Positions 1 through 7,721 of a stretch of DNA of 15,939 bases are shown here, in pieces. The notes under the pieces are model-generated. The model made no database searches. It was not told the origin of the DNA and saw only the letters and a program-made list of their open reading frames with translations. Both the position numbers and the translations under genes were made by a program. The stretch comes from Candidatus Solincola jinzensis. GTDB lineage: Bacteria; Actinomycetota; Geothermincolia; Geothermincolales; RBG-13-55-18. Within the stretch, counting starts at the first letter, position 1, and the number at the start of each line of letters is the position of its first letter. The DNA lies in NCBI GenBank assembly GCA_015711875.1, contig JACVJG010000010.1, forward strand, positions 1 through 15,939, written 5' to 3'.

Positions 1-1137
1 GCGGATGATATCGGGGTGGACGTGTATCTTTCCCACGTCGTGCATCTGGGCGGAGTATCCGATGACCTCCACCTCCCGCGCGGGCAACCCGAGCTCCGAG
101 GCCAGAAAGGCGGCGTAGAGGTTGATACGCAGGATGTGTTCGCCCGTCAGCTCGTCGTTGACCTCCGAGGCCCTCGCTAGCGCCTGAACGGTGTAGCGGA
201 AGGCTTCCTCCGTCTCCTGCATGCGGCGAGAGAGAGCTTGGAAGAAAGTGGCATCCAGGAAAAAGGTCTTGAGGGCCTCGAGGTCGAAGGCGTTGATGGT
301 CCCGGGGTAGGCAGATGCCACCACCAGGTTGCGGCCGTCGCTTACCCAGGCCGCCTCTGAACCAGCTCCCTCCGGCGCGTAGACCCCACACGCTACGCCC
401 CATCTTGGCCCCGAGCCTTCCTCGGAGATCCCCATGGCTTTGAGCACCGCGTTGGAGTATATGCGGCCTTGTTCCTCCAGCCCGTCTACGGTGGCGGTGA
501 AAAGGGTCCCGGTGATCCCCTGGGGGGGCGTGCTGTGGCCCAGGAAGATACGCCCCGGGCCTCGCTGTTCGCCGGAAGCGGCGAGGAAGGCCTGGGCCAG
601 CTCGCGGTCGGCCTCCGTGGCCAGGGCCTCGCTTTCCTCGCAGCTCCTCAAGAGATTGGCGCTCAAGCCGGTCACCGAAGTCATGGAACGATAAGCCCCC
701 TCAAGGCCATCGCGCATGGACTTGAGGCGCAGCAGGGAGCGCACGCGCGCCAGCAGTTCCTGGCGGTCCACCGGCTTGTTGAGGAAATCATCCGCCCCTG
801 CCTCCAACGCCCTCACGCGGTCGGCGGTGGAATCCAGGGCGGTTACTATGACCACGGGGACGAAGGCGGTGCGTGGGTCCTCCTTTACGCGCCGGCATAC
901 CTCCACCCCATGTATACCCGGCATGAGGATGTCCAACAGCACCAGGTCGACGGGGTATTCGTTCATGGCGCGAAGCGCTTTCTCGCCGTCGGTCGCCCGC
1001 AATACACGGTACCCCTCCGGTTCCAGAACCGCCTGCAGGAAATCGAGGTTGACCGGCTCGTCGTCCACTGCCAGCACTACAGCTCCCGTCGTGGTGGCGG
1101 GTAAACCTCCGCCCTCATGGTAAATCTCCACCTGCAT
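1..1137 (-). CDS. Response regulator with HD-GYP cyclic-di-GMP phosphodiesterase output (partial, 3' end beyond window)
   Basis: An open frame of 379 codons runs from an ATG at 1137 to the left edge without a stop. Residues 20-140 form a receiver domain: acidic pocket D25-D26, phosphoacceptor D69 in [10 protein letters not shown], and conserved lysine K121 in NKPVD. A region of about 190 residues with no motif I recognise follows. The C-terminal part begins an HD-GYP domain: TGEHILR with H334, then [15 protein letters not shown] with the H366-D367 pair. The GYP motif itself would lie off the window. Proteins of this RpfG-like layout hydrolyse cyclic-di-GMP in the cytoplasm when phosphorylated. 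The start overlaps the end of the upstream kinase gene by 23 bp, so the two are probably translationally coupled and the kinase is the likely phosphodonor. Whether the phosphodiesterase is active cannot be judged from the visible part. Confidence 0.93.
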   Translation of the reverse strand, partial: MQVEIYHEGGGLPATTTGAVVLAVDDEPVNLDFLQAVLEPEGYRVLRATDGEKALRAMNEYPVDLVLLDILMPGIHGVEVCRRVKEDPRTAFVPVVIVTALDSTADRVRALEAGADDFLNKPVDRQELLARVRSLLRLKSMRDGLEGAYRSMTSVTGLSANLLRSCEESEALATEADRELAQAFLAASGEQRGPGRIFLGHSTPPQGITGTLFTATVDGLEEQGRIYSNAVLKAMGISEEGSGPRWGVACGVYAPEGAGSEAAWVSDGRNLVVASAYPGTINAFDLEALKTFFLDATFFQALSRRMQETEEAFRYTVQALARASEVNDELTGEHILRINLYAAFLASELGLPAREVEVIGYSAQMHDVGKIHVHPDIIR

Positions 1138-3133
1138 CGACCTCCTTAGTGATCCCGCTCTCCGGGGAGAAGGGAAGGAGGAAGGAAAACCTGCTCCCCT
1201 TTCCCTGCTCGCTCTCGACCCAGATCTCACCGCCGTGCAACTCGACCAGTTTCTTGCTCAAGGCCAGGCCCAAGCCCGTCCCCCCGCCCTTGCGAGCCCC
1301 CTCTCCCACCTGGGTGAACTCCCTGAAGAGCCTTTTCTGATCATCGGCGGCGATGCCTACCCCGGTGTCTTCGACCTCCATTATCATCCCTTCCGGGCAC
1401 GAGTAGGCCCGCAAGGTCACGCGTCCCCCCGGAGGGGTGAATTTGATGGCGTTGGAGAGGAGGTTGAAGAGCACCTGGGTCACCCTGCGCCGGTCGGCTC
1501 GCAGAGGGCGGAGCGCGCTTTCCCCCTCCACGCGCAGTTCGACGCCGCTCCGCTCGGCCTCTTGGCGCATGATATCGGCGGCGGAACGCAGCAGGTCTTC
1601 CGCCGCCACTTCCTCGAGGTGCAGCTCCAGGCTTTCCGCCTGCAGCCGCATGTAGTCGAGGATCTCGGTGATGAGGCCCAGGAGGTGTTTCCCTCCTGTG
1701 TGGATGTTCTCAAGATAGCGGCGTTGTCGTTCCTCCAGTTCCCCGTAGGTTCCCGAGAGAAGGAGCTCCGAGAAACCGATGATGGCATTGAGGGGGGTCT
1801 TGAGCTCGTGGGTGATCGAGGCCATGAAGCGGTTTTTAAGGCGGTCGAGCTCCTGCAATTGGCGTTTCTCCTCCTCAAGGCGCAGGATGGCTCGCTCCTC
1901 CGTGATGTCGCTGACCAGGTGAACCGTCCCCGCCGTCTCGCCTGAGGTATCTAAATAAGGGGTTATGAGAACACGGTATTCTCTTCCCCCCGCGTCCACC
2001 ATCTCGTAATTCGCTGCCTCCCTTTCCAGGGCTCCGGCGATATTCTGACAGCTCTTGTAAGATCCACCGCAGGCGAGTACTTCCGAACATTCCCTGCCCA
2101 CGATCTCCCGCTCCGGCATTCCCGTGTAGCGCGACAGGGCGCGGTTGGCGCGCATGATCTTTCCGTCCAAGCCGACCAGGAAGACCATATCGCGAAGGGA
2201 ATCCACCGTGGCCTCCCATTCGCGGCGCGCCGCCTGTACTACCTCGAAGAGAAGGGCGTTCTCCAGAACCAGGCCCAACTGCTGCCCGATGAGGGAGAGG
2301 GATTCTTTCTCCCGCGCCCTCCAGACGCGTGGATGCTCAAAAGCCAGGGAAACCATTCCCACGGGCCGGCGGTTGCTCTTGAGGGTAAAAAGGAGGAGGT
2401 CGGGAACCCCACCCCCGCCTTTCGCCGACAGGAAGTCCAGCCATTCCCGCGCGCGAGGCTCGATGCCGACCAGCGTCTCCCCGTCGATCACGTCCACCAC
2501 GGTGAGGATGGCATGAAAGAGATGATGCAGCGCTATCCTCCCGTTCTCGCTCTCAAGTCTTGCGATAAGGTCTACTGGGAGATTGTGGTAATAACGTAGC
2601 TTAGGAACGGCTCCCGGTAGGGCGACGTGGAAAAGGGCATAGCGTTCGCAGTCGAAGTGGTACGCGAGCTCCCGCAGCGCGGAGGGGAGCGCCTCCTCAT
2701 CGCTCAGGGGACGGTTTAGCGCTCTCACCACGGCGTTGAGGGCCAGGAGCGAGGAACGGTATTGGTCAAGGTCAGCGCGCAGCCTGGCATTGAACCTACA
2801 GCGCAGCACCGCAAGCTCTACACTGAAGGGATCGGGGTCCAGCAGCACCTCGATGTCGAGCCGGCCCTCGCGCAGAGAGCGCATGACGGTTTGCTGAAAA
2901 CCGGCCTCGCGGATGGGTTCACCGTCCACTATCAGCAAACCCTTCAAGCCCTCGAGTCCCTCCGGGGCCTCAGCCAGGACCCGGCCCTCGATACCCATGT
3001 CACGCAGACAGGAGAGAACGGCGGTGGCGTATTCTGGGCGCCGCGTGATCACAGATACCTCAAAGGAATCCTCCGCTTCCTGCAATATGACCCTCCCCGC
3101 CGCCTGTTCGATTCTGCTCATTCCCCCTACCAT
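1115..3133 (-). CDS. Soluble sensor histidine kinase (GAF-PAS-HisKA-HATPase)
   Basis: The 672-residue product has no membrane segment or signal peptide, so it should sense a cytoplasmic cue. Residues 20-115 are an N-terminal module of uncertain type, about 125-300 look GAF-like, and about 303-415 are a PAS domain. A short coiled linker precedes the HisKA domain with phosphorylated H442 in [20 protein letters not shown]. The ATPase domain shows the N box ([10 protein letters not shown]561), the G1 box DTGVGIA (D589) and the G2 box [20 protein letters not shown]. The PAS domain has cysteines C349, C355 and C362, a spacing that recalls other PAS domains with a CxnCxnC pattern; redox sensing is only a guess. 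It overlaps the response regulator downstream, its likely partner. The start is uncertain: M1 has no Shine-Dalgarno but a TATACT box at 3142-3137 just upstream, while M5 (ATG at 3121) follows a purine-rich GGTAGGGGGA. Confidence 0.93.
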   Translation of the reverse strand: MVGGMSRIEQAAGRVILQEAEDSFEVSVITRRPEYATAVLSCLRDMGIEGRVLAEAPEGLEGLKGLLIVDGEPIREAGFQQTVMRSLREGRLDIEVLLDPDPFSVELAVLRCRFNARLRADLDQYRSSLLALNAVVRALNRPLSDEEALPSALRELAYHFDCERYALFHVALPGAVPKLRYYHNLPVDLIARLESENGRIALHHLFHAILTVVDVIDGETLVGIEPRAREWLDFLSAKGGGGVPDLLLFTLKSNRRPVGMVSLAFEHPRVWRAREKESLSLIGQQLGLVLENALLFEVVQAARREWEATVDSLRDMVFLVGLDGKIMRANRALSRYTGMPEREIVGRECSEVLACGGSYKSCQNIAGALEREAANYEMVDAGGREYRVLITPYLDTSGETAGTVHLVSDITEERAILRLEEEKRQLQELDRLKNRFMASITHELKTPLNAIIGFSELLLSGTYGELEERQRRYLENIHTGGKHLLGLITEILDYMRLQAESLELHLEEVAAEDLLRSAADIMRQEAERSGVELRVEGESALRPLRADRRRVTQVLFNLLSNAIKFTPPGGRVTLRAYSCPEGMIMEVEDTGVGIAADDQKRLFREFTQVGEGARKGGGTGLGLALSKKLVELHGGEIWVESEQGKGSRFSFLLPFSPESGITKEVDAGGDLP

Positions 3134-3264
3134 TGTAGTATACGGCCGTTCCCTTGGCTCGTTTTATGCGGAAATCCATGCATTGAGGAGACCGCGGCCT
3201 GTTGCTTCTCATTGGGTAACGAGCCGAATCAGCGCTCCGCGAGATAGCGAAAGCTCAGCCATCA

Positions 3265-3294
3265 CTGTCAACTGCGACCCTCAGTCCATATAAT
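3265..3294 (+). promoter_or_regulatory. Probable sigma70-type promoter for nif3 and the genes after it
   Basis: A perfect TATAAT at 3289-3294 is preceded at 18 bp by CTGTCA at 3265-3270, which matches four of six -35 consensus bases. Transcription would begin near 3301, leaving a leader of about 27 bases that contains the AGGAGGAGG ribosome site before the ATG at 3328. It lies in the divergent gap between the kinase gene and nif3. Confidence 0.6.
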
Positions 3295-3327
3295 GGTGAT
3301 GATCTGCTCTTGCCGAGGAGGAGGAAG

Positions 3328-4455
3328 ATGAGCTGTACAGTGGCGGAACTGATAGCGCTACTGGAGAAAATGGCGCCGTCCGCCTGGGCGGAGGAGTGGG
3401 ATAACGTCGGTCTGCAGGCGGGGTCTGCGCATAAGACGGTCGACGCCGCCCTGGTTTGCCTGGACCTCACGCCGGAAACCCTGTGGGAGGCGCGCGAACG
3501 CAAGGCGGGTCTGGTGATCGTCCACCATCCCCCCGTATTCCGACCCCTGAGCTCGTTGGCGGAGGATGATCCCGCGGCGGCTGTGATCTGCATGGCGATA
3601 AAGTGCGGGCTGTGCGTTTACGCCGCCCATACCAACCTCGACGCTTCTCCCGTCGGCGTGAGCGCCGCACTGGCGGATAAACTGGGCGTCCACGATCACC
3701 GTCCCCTCGACCCTCGATCACAAGGTGGCCGTTACAAGCTGGTGACCTTCGTCCCTCCCGATCGGGTGGCGGAGGTGAGCGAAGCCCTTTTCGAGGCCGG
3801 GGCGGGGATCATAGGCGACTACACGGGTTGCTCCTTTCGTATGGAGGGCACCGGCACCTTTATTCCCGGCCCGTCAGCGCATCCCGCCTACGGTGAGCCC
3901 GGGCGCCCCAACGAGGTGAGGGAGGTCAGGCTAGAGGTGGGTTTGGATGGAAAGAGCCTGGGGGCCGTCCTCAAGGCCCTGTTATCCGCCCATCCTTACG
4001 AGGAGCCGGCGTACGACATCTATCCCCTGTGCGCTGATCTCGGGGCGGCGGGCATGGGAAGGATAGGAGAGCTGGAGAAGGAGACGCGTCTGGCGGAACT
4101 GAGGCGGCGGTGCGCGGAAAAGCTGGGAAATCCTGGCGTGCGGTTGGCGGGTGACCCCCACCGGGTGGTGAGCAGCGTGGCGGTGTGCGGTGGAAGCGGC
4201 GGGGATCTTGTCAACGCGGCGGCGCGAGCCGGCGCGGAGGTGCTGATTACCGGGGATGTCGGCTATCATGCGGCCCGCGAGGCCCTGGCCCTGGGCGTAG
4301 CGGTGATCGACGCCGGCCATTACCATACCGAGCGTCCGGTGGTGGGTCATCTCGCCACCCTGCTTTCGCGTATGGCGGAGGAGAGAGGGTTGGAAGTCGA
4401 GGTCCTGGCGTCTGAAAGCGATGCTTGCCCATGGAGTGACGGAGGTGTGGATTGA
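3328..4455 (+). CDS. Nif3-like dinuclear metal centre protein (YqfO type)
   Basis: The product is 375 residues, the usual length of bacterial YqfO-type Nif3 proteins that carry an inserted PII/CutA-like domain. Family landmarks are AEEWDNVGLQ near residue 25, the metal-binding pair H66-H67 in VIVHHPPVF, AAHTNLDAS (H101, D105), and the C-terminal GDVGYHAAREA followed by DAGHYHTE (H331, E335). Residues about 135-235 form the insert and contain AHPYEEPAYDIYP. The family makes hexameric toroids with a two-metal site. The biochemical role is not settled; roles in GTP cyclohydrolase-like chemistry or metal handling have been proposed. I chose ATG 3328 because AGGAGG lies directly upstream; an in-frame TTG at 3310 would add six residues with no ribosome site. 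Its stop overlaps the TTG start of the zinc-ribbon gene, so the two are coupled. Confidence 0.95.
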   Translation: MSCTVAELIALLEKMAPSAWAEEWDNVGLQAGSAHKTVDAALVCLDLTPETLWEARERKAGLVIVHHPPVFRPLSSLAEDDPAAAVICMAIKCGLCVYAAHTNLDASPVGVSAALADKLGVHDHRPLDPRSQGGRYKLVTFVPPDRVAEVSEALFEAGAGIIGDYTGCSFRMEGTGTFIPGPSAHPAYGEPGRPNEVREVRLEVGLDGKSLGAVLKALLSAHPYEEPAYDIYPLCADLGAAGMGRIGELEKETRLAELRRRCAEKLGNPGVRLAGDPHRVVSSVAVCGGSGGDLVNAAARAGAEVLITGDVGYHAAREALALGVAVIDAGHYHTERPVVGHLATLLSRMAEERGLEVEVLASESDACPWSDGGVD

Positions 4456-5159
4456 ACGGATTGCAGGCCTTATTTCAGGTACAGGAGCTGGACACCCGCA
4501 TCTTCGAACTGCGCGAGCGGGAGGAGAAGCACCCGCTCAAGGCCGAGCTGGAGGAACTGGGATCGCGGGAAAAGGAGCTGGCGGGCGAGCACGAGAGACT
4601 GCAGGATGAGCTGGATGGATGGCGCAGGAAACTGCAGTCCCTGGAGGCGGAAGCGCAGCGCCTGGAGGAAAAGCTCAAGCGCGAAGAAGATAAGCTTTAC
4701 GGCGGAAGGGTGAACAACCCCAAGGAGCTGCGCGGCCTGCAGGCGGAGGTGCGATCCCTCAAGCGCCAGAAAGACGACCTGGAGACCGAACTCCTCGAGG
4801 GCATGGAGGCCCAGGACGACCTTAAGGCGAAGGCGGAAAGCCTGAGGGGTGAGCTGGATTCCCTGCGTGAGCAGCTGGAGAGTAAGAGAAAGGAGCTGCA
4901 GTCCGAGGTGCGTGAGATGGGGGCGGAGCTGGCGGAGCTCGAGAGCCGAAAGAAGGAGCTGGAGGCGGGGATCGACGAGGACACCCTTGACCTCTACCGG
5001 CGCCTGCTCGAGAGCAAGCACAACCTGGCGGTGGTGAAGGTGGAGGAAGGGGTGTGCCTGGGTTGCCGGGTAGAGCTCCCGGGAAAGGAATACGACCGCT
5101 TCATGAAGTCGGAGGCCGTGTTCCGCTGTCCCAACTGTGGCCGTATTCTGGTGAAGTGA
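4452..5159 (+). CDS. Coiled-coil hairpin protein with C4 zinc ribbon
   Basis: The 235-residue product is highly charged and heptad-patterned from about residue 8 to 180, forming an antiparallel coiled-coil hairpin. The family motif LYGGRVNNPKEL lies near residues 82-93 on the first half. The C-terminus is a zinc ribbon with C202-x2-C205 and C226-x2-C229. This matches the family of mycobacterial Rv2229c, Chlamydia CT398 and Helicobacter HP0958/FlgZ. The known members bind RNA or act in export and sigma54 regulation, so the function here is open; a nucleic-acid role would fit the RNase HI neighbour. The start is TTG at 4452, with GGAGG at 4441-4445 six bases upstream. It overlaps the nif3 stop, and no ATG or GTG lies near in frame. 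The last codons are echoed twice downstream (see the repeat at 5143). Confidence 0.92.
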   Translation: MNGLQALFQVQELDTRIFELREREEKHPLKAELEELGSREKELAGEHERLQDELDGWRRKLQSLEAEAQRLEEKLKREEDKLYGGRVNNPKELRGLQAEVRSLKRQKDDLETELLEGMEAQDDLKAKAESLRGELDSLREQLESKRKELQSEVREMGAELAELESRKKELEAGIDEDTLDLYRRLLESKHNLAVVKVEEGVCLGCRVELPGKEYDRFMKSEAVFRCPNCGRILVK

Positions 5160-5306
5160 GGCCGAGATGCAGCAGCCATGGTGCTGTCAAGGCCGGAAGG
5201 GATGCCGATAAGAAGGTATTCTGGTGAGATGAGGCGGTGATGGAGTAGCTATCGCGGGCTTGATCCAGGGATTCCCGCTGCGGCTGCGTTCTGGTGAGGT
5301 GACGCG
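5143..5306 (+). repeat. Three degenerate direct repeats of the zinc-ribbon gene tail, about 72 bp apart
   Basis: A segment of about 20 bp with core TTCTGGTGA begins at 5143, 5216 and 5286 (spacing 73 and 70 bp). Copy 1 is the gene's own end, reading I-L-V-K-stop. Copy 2 reads I-L-V-R-stop and copy 3 V-L-V-R-stop in the matching frame. Copy 3 is also preceded by Cys-Gly codons, recalling the real Cys-Gly-Arg before the tail. Similarity also extends about 20 bp past the stop between copies 1 and 2. The pattern suggests old tandem duplication of the gene end that has since decayed. It fills the 178 bp before the RNase HI gene. Confidence 0.6.
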
Positions 5307-5337
5307 TAGGCGGAAATGGACGGTGAGGAGGCGGCAT

Positions 5338-5895
5338 ATGCCCGCGGCGAGGAAAAGCAAGAAAAGCGTGGTGGAGCCCTTTTTCCAGGGGGCTAAGCGT
5401 TTCGAGGAGCTGCACGTGCACGTGGACGGAGCCGCGCGCGGTAACCCCGGCCCCGCCGCCATCGGAGTGGTGGTGAAGACCCGCCAGGGCAGAAGGGTGG
5501 CCGCCTTCGGCGAGGTCATAGGGGAGGCCACCAACAATTACGCCGAGTACACCGCCCTGGTGCACGCCCTGCGCCTCTTGTCCGTCTTCGAGGTGGACCG
5601 CCTGCGCGTCTATACCGACAGCGAACTCATGGCGCGCCAGGTCAACGGGGAATACAAGGTGAGGGACAGGAACCTGCGCAGCCTGTACGCGCAGGTGTTG
5701 TCGATGATGGGGCGCTACCGCGACTGGGAGGTCTTGCACGTGCCCAGGGAGGAAAACGCGGAGGCGGACGCCCTCGCCAACCGGGCGCTGGACGAGGAGG
5801 CGCCCGCGCGCGCGCGGCCGCCGCGGCGCGCCGCCTCGCCGACCTCGGGACAGGAAAGCCTTTTCGAGGAAGAGGACGCGGAGATGGAGGGATAG
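5338..5895 (+). CDS. Ribonuclease HI family protein
   Basis: The 185-residue product has one RNase H fold at about residues 24-153. The four catalytic acids are visible: D30 in VDGAARGNPGPAAIG, E70 in NNYAEYTAL, D94 in YTDSEL and D144 in NAEADALAN. It should cut the RNA strand of RNA-DNA hybrids in the cytoplasm, for example R-loops and leftover primers. The N-terminus is a short basic leader (RKSKK), and the C-terminus a low-complexity Arg/Ala then acidic tail. It lacks the basic handle helix of E. coli RnhA, like other actinobacterial and YpdQ-type enzymes. ATG 5338 is chosen because GAGGAGG stands seven bases before it and homology begins soon after; an in-frame TTG at 5260 has no support. 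In mycobacteria the orthologue is fused to a CobC-like phosphatase; here it is free-standing. Confidence 0.94.
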   Translation: MPAARKSKKSVVEPFFQGAKRFEELHVHVDGAARGNPGPAAIGVVVKTRQGRRVAAFGEVIGEATNNYAEYTALVHALRLLSVFEVDRLRVYTDSELMARQVNGEYKVRDRNLRSLYAQVLSMMGRYRDWEVLHVPREENAEADALANRALDEEAPARARPPRRAASPTSGQESLFEEEDAEMEG

Positions 5896-5897
5896 CG

Positions 5898-6488
5898 GTG
5901 TTCCTTCTGGCCCATCTCGGATATGCGGCAGCTCCCGCTTCCCTGGCCGCGAGGTGGTGGGGAGAGCGGCGCGGCTTCTCCTGCCAAGCCCCGGATATGA
6001 GATGGATGCTGGCCGGGGCGGTGCTGCCGGACGTGGTGGACAAAACGGTGGGGCAGGTGCTATTCCGCCCCTATTTCCAGAACGGCCGCATTTTCACCCA
6101 CACCGTCGCCCTTACCCTCATGGCGCTGCTCGCTGGCGCCTGGAGCTGGAGGCGAAGCGGGGATGAACGCCTCCTCCTCCTGGGCTGTGGCATGGCCAGC
6201 CATCTCATGCTGGATCGCATATGGATGGAACCGACCACCGCCCTGTGGCCTTCCCTGGGCCCCTTTCTGCGCCATCCCTCCCTGGGCACCATCATGGAGC
6301 AGATCCGCGAACACCTCACTGACCCCCTTTTCTGGGTCGGGGAACTCTCCGGAGCGGCGCTGCTGGTGATGTCACTGCGTCTCCTGGGCGTGGAAGACCT
6401 TAAGTCCTTGGGGGATTTCCTGCTACAAGGCCTTTCACCCGCACTGGAGGAAAGAGCCGCTGAGAGTCCCGTGCGAGAACAAGGCTGA
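5898..6488 (+). CDS. YdjM-like (DUF457) membrane-bound metal-dependent hydrolase
   Basis: The 196-residue product has three or four hydrophobic segments, at about residues 36-56, 68-84, 92-104 and 145-163. It also has the scattered metal-ligand pattern of the YdjM family: H6 in AHLGYAAAP, LPDVVDK (D45, D48), the THT at H68 and SHLMLDRIWMEP (H102, D106). Members are inner-membrane proteins annotated as metal-dependent hydrolases. E. coli YdjM is LexA-regulated, and the true substrate is unknown. The GTG start at 5898 has GGAGGG seven to eight bases upstream and lies two bases after the RNase HI stop, so it is translated from the same mRNA. I see no terminator directly after it. Confidence 0.8.
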   Translation: MFLLAHLGYAAAPASLAARWWGERRGFSCQAPDMRWMLAGAVLPDVVDKTVGQVLFRPYFQNGRIFTHTVALTLMALLAGAWSWRRSGDERLLLLGCGMASHLMLDRIWMEPTTALWPSLGPFLRHPSLGTIMEQIREHLTDPLFWVGELSGAALLVMSLRLLGVEDLKSLGDFLLQGLSPALEERAAESPVREQG

Positions 6489-6901
6489 CCTTTCCTTTCC
6501 CCCTCGCATGAGAATTCCCTTCCCATACGCTATCCGCCTTTCGTTTACCTCTTGCCGGCGCTCCTTCTCTGCAGACGGGGCAAGGTTATAGGGGCCGCGT
6601 ATTACCGTGGCTGAACGGTAAAGCCATGAGGCCGGCGCGTTTCGACCCTTGCTCTGGCGTCCGACCGTCATCTGCGTGTGGCGCGCGACATCGCAGAGCG
6701 GGGATTCCCGTGGCTGAACGGCGATAGGGATGTCATGGGCCGGGTCCGGCTTTAGGACACGCGTCCTCCCCATTGCTCAATTGGATATGCTGGTAATGCG
6801 CGACCTGAGAGTTGGTGACCCGCTTTCCTGTCTGCTCCGTGGGCCTTTGAGGCTGCGTGAGCCATCGGCTTTATCGCGCTTCCGCCCGTTTCCCGGCGTC
6901 A
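6489..6901. other. Gene-free stretch before the histidine phosphatase
   Basis: About 410 bases carry no convincing gene on either strand. The reading frames here are short, lack ribosome sites and mostly overlap neighbours. The stretch holds the dyad and 18-bp direct repeat at 6601-6721. A short plus-strand frame ending at the TAG after 6750 looks faintly protein-like but has no start. The promoter of the next gene begins at 6902. Confidence 0.6.
6601..6721 (+). repeat. Direct repeat of 18 bp, first copy within a perfect operator-like dyad
   Basis: ATT-A-CCGTGGCTGAACGG at 6601-6618 recurs at 6704-6721 with one mismatch, 103 bp apart. The first copy sits in the perfect dyad TTACCGT-N6-ACGGTAA (6602-6621). 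The second keeps only the inner CCGT-N6-ACGG. Both copies would encode Pro-Trp-Leu-Asn-Gly in one frame. The features fit either a pair of protein-binding sites or the relic of a duplicated coding piece. Confidence 0.5.
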
Positions 6902-6930
6902 TTGCGTCCCGGCCGTTCGGCACATAAAAT
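6902..6930 (+). promoter_or_regulatory. Promoter of the histidine phosphatase, giving a near-leaderless mRNA
   Basis: TTGCGT at 6902-6907, a 17-bp spacer and TAAAAT at 6925-6930 form a good sigma70-type promoter. The start of transcription would fall near 6937, three bases before the ATG at 6940. No Shine-Dalgarno is present in that gap, which agrees with leaderless translation. Confidence 0.6.
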
Positions 6931-6939
6931 GTTTAGGTC

Positions 6940-7560
6940 ATGGGAACCGCTTACATCGTGAGGCACGGAGAGACGGAGTACCATGCCCAGCACCGCCTGC
7001 TGGGCCGCCTTGATATAGGCTTGAACGAGAATGGGCGGGAGCAGGCGCAGCGCGTGGCCCGCTACTTCTCGGACATCGAGCTTGCCGCCATATACTCCAG
7101 CCCCCTGAAACGCTGCTTGGAGACGGTGGGACCGCTGGCCGAGAGCAAGGGACTCGAGGTGGTGGTGATGCCCGGGCTCATGGAGGTGGACATGGGGGAA
7201 TGGGACGGGCAGCCCATAGCGGATCTGTTCGCCGGGGGCAACGAGCTGGTGGGAAAGTGGATGCGCAACCCCTCCTCGGTGACCATACCCGGGGGAGAGG
7301 ATTTCTCCTCCGTGAGGGAGAGGGTGATGGAGGCGGTGCGGGAGATAACCTCCCGCCATCCCGGCGATGACCGCGTGGTGGTGGCCACCCATGGTGGCCC
7401 CATAAGGGGTATCCTGTGCGAGGCCCTGCGCATGGACCTCGATGACATGTTCCGCCTCCAGATAGACCTGGCCTCCATATCCGCCGTGAGATATTTCGAT
7501 GGCGGCATACCCGAGACGGCCATGGTCACCCTGGTGAACGAGACCCTCCATCTCCGCTGA
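6940..7560 (+). CDS. Histidine phosphatase family protein (phosphoglycerate mutase/CobC-like)
   Basis: The 206-residue product matches the branch-1 histidine phosphatase fold. It shows the N-terminal RHGET motif with R8 and the phosphorylated H9, a second arginine at R58 in SSPLKRCLET, E82 in the conserved acidic region MEVDMGEWDG, and H151 in VVVATHGGPIRG. Members remove phosphate from small molecules such as alpha-ribazole phosphate, phosphosugars or nucleotides; the sequence does not fix the substrate. No cobalamin genes are near. The place downstream of RNase HI suggests that this is the free-standing counterpart of the phosphatase half of mycobacterial Rv2228c. The ATG at 6940 is directly after the promoter, and the RHGET motif starts at residue 8 as usual, so the start is secure. 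Confidence 0.93.
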   Translation: MGTAYIVRHGETEYHAQHRLLGRLDIGLNENGREQAQRVARYFSDIELAAIYSSPLKRCLETVGPLAESKGLEVVVMPGLMEVDMGEWDGQPIADLFAGGNELVGKWMRNPSSVTIPGGEDFSSVRERVMEAVREITSRHPGDDRVVVATHGGPIRGILCEALRMDLDDMFRLQIDLASISAVRYFDGGIPETAMVTLVNETLHLR

Positions 7561-7567
7561 CGGGCCC

Positions 7568-7595
7568 GCGCGTCGATTACGCGCCGCGGACTTTT
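7568..7595 (+). terminator. Possible weak intrinsic terminator after the histidine phosphatase
   Basis: A perfect 6-bp GC stem (GCGCGT 7568-7573, ACGCGC 7579-7584) with a 5-base loop lies eight bases after the stop. A TTTT run follows at 7592-7595, separated from the stem by seven bases. That gap makes it a weak candidate. Confidence 0.3.
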
Positions 7596-7721
7596 GACGC
7601 GCCGTCCTCTCCGCGCACTGTTTGAGCGTTCTCGTAAGATGAAGTGGTTTTTTCAGTAAGGCGATAGGATTGCCGCATCGCATGCGCGCCGTTTTATGGC
7701 GACTGGGAGGAGGTTAATCTA

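Noticed and set aside
469..1104. Plus-strand frame of 211 residues
   Set aside because: It is antisense to the response regulator, whose receiver and HD motifs are clear on the minus strand.
4470..5021. Leucine-rich minus-strand frame of 183 residues
   Set aside because: It is the mirror of the coiled-coil gene, whose biased codons keep the opposite strand open.
6435..6773. Minus-strand frame of 112 residues in the gap after the membrane hydrolase
   Set aside because: It overlaps the end of that gene, has no ribosome site and shows no domain-like pattern.
6770..6835. tRNA-like GCTCAATTGG stretch
   Set aside because: It resembles a D-arm, but no anticodon stem or T-arm with GTTCGA follows and no acceptor stem can be paired.
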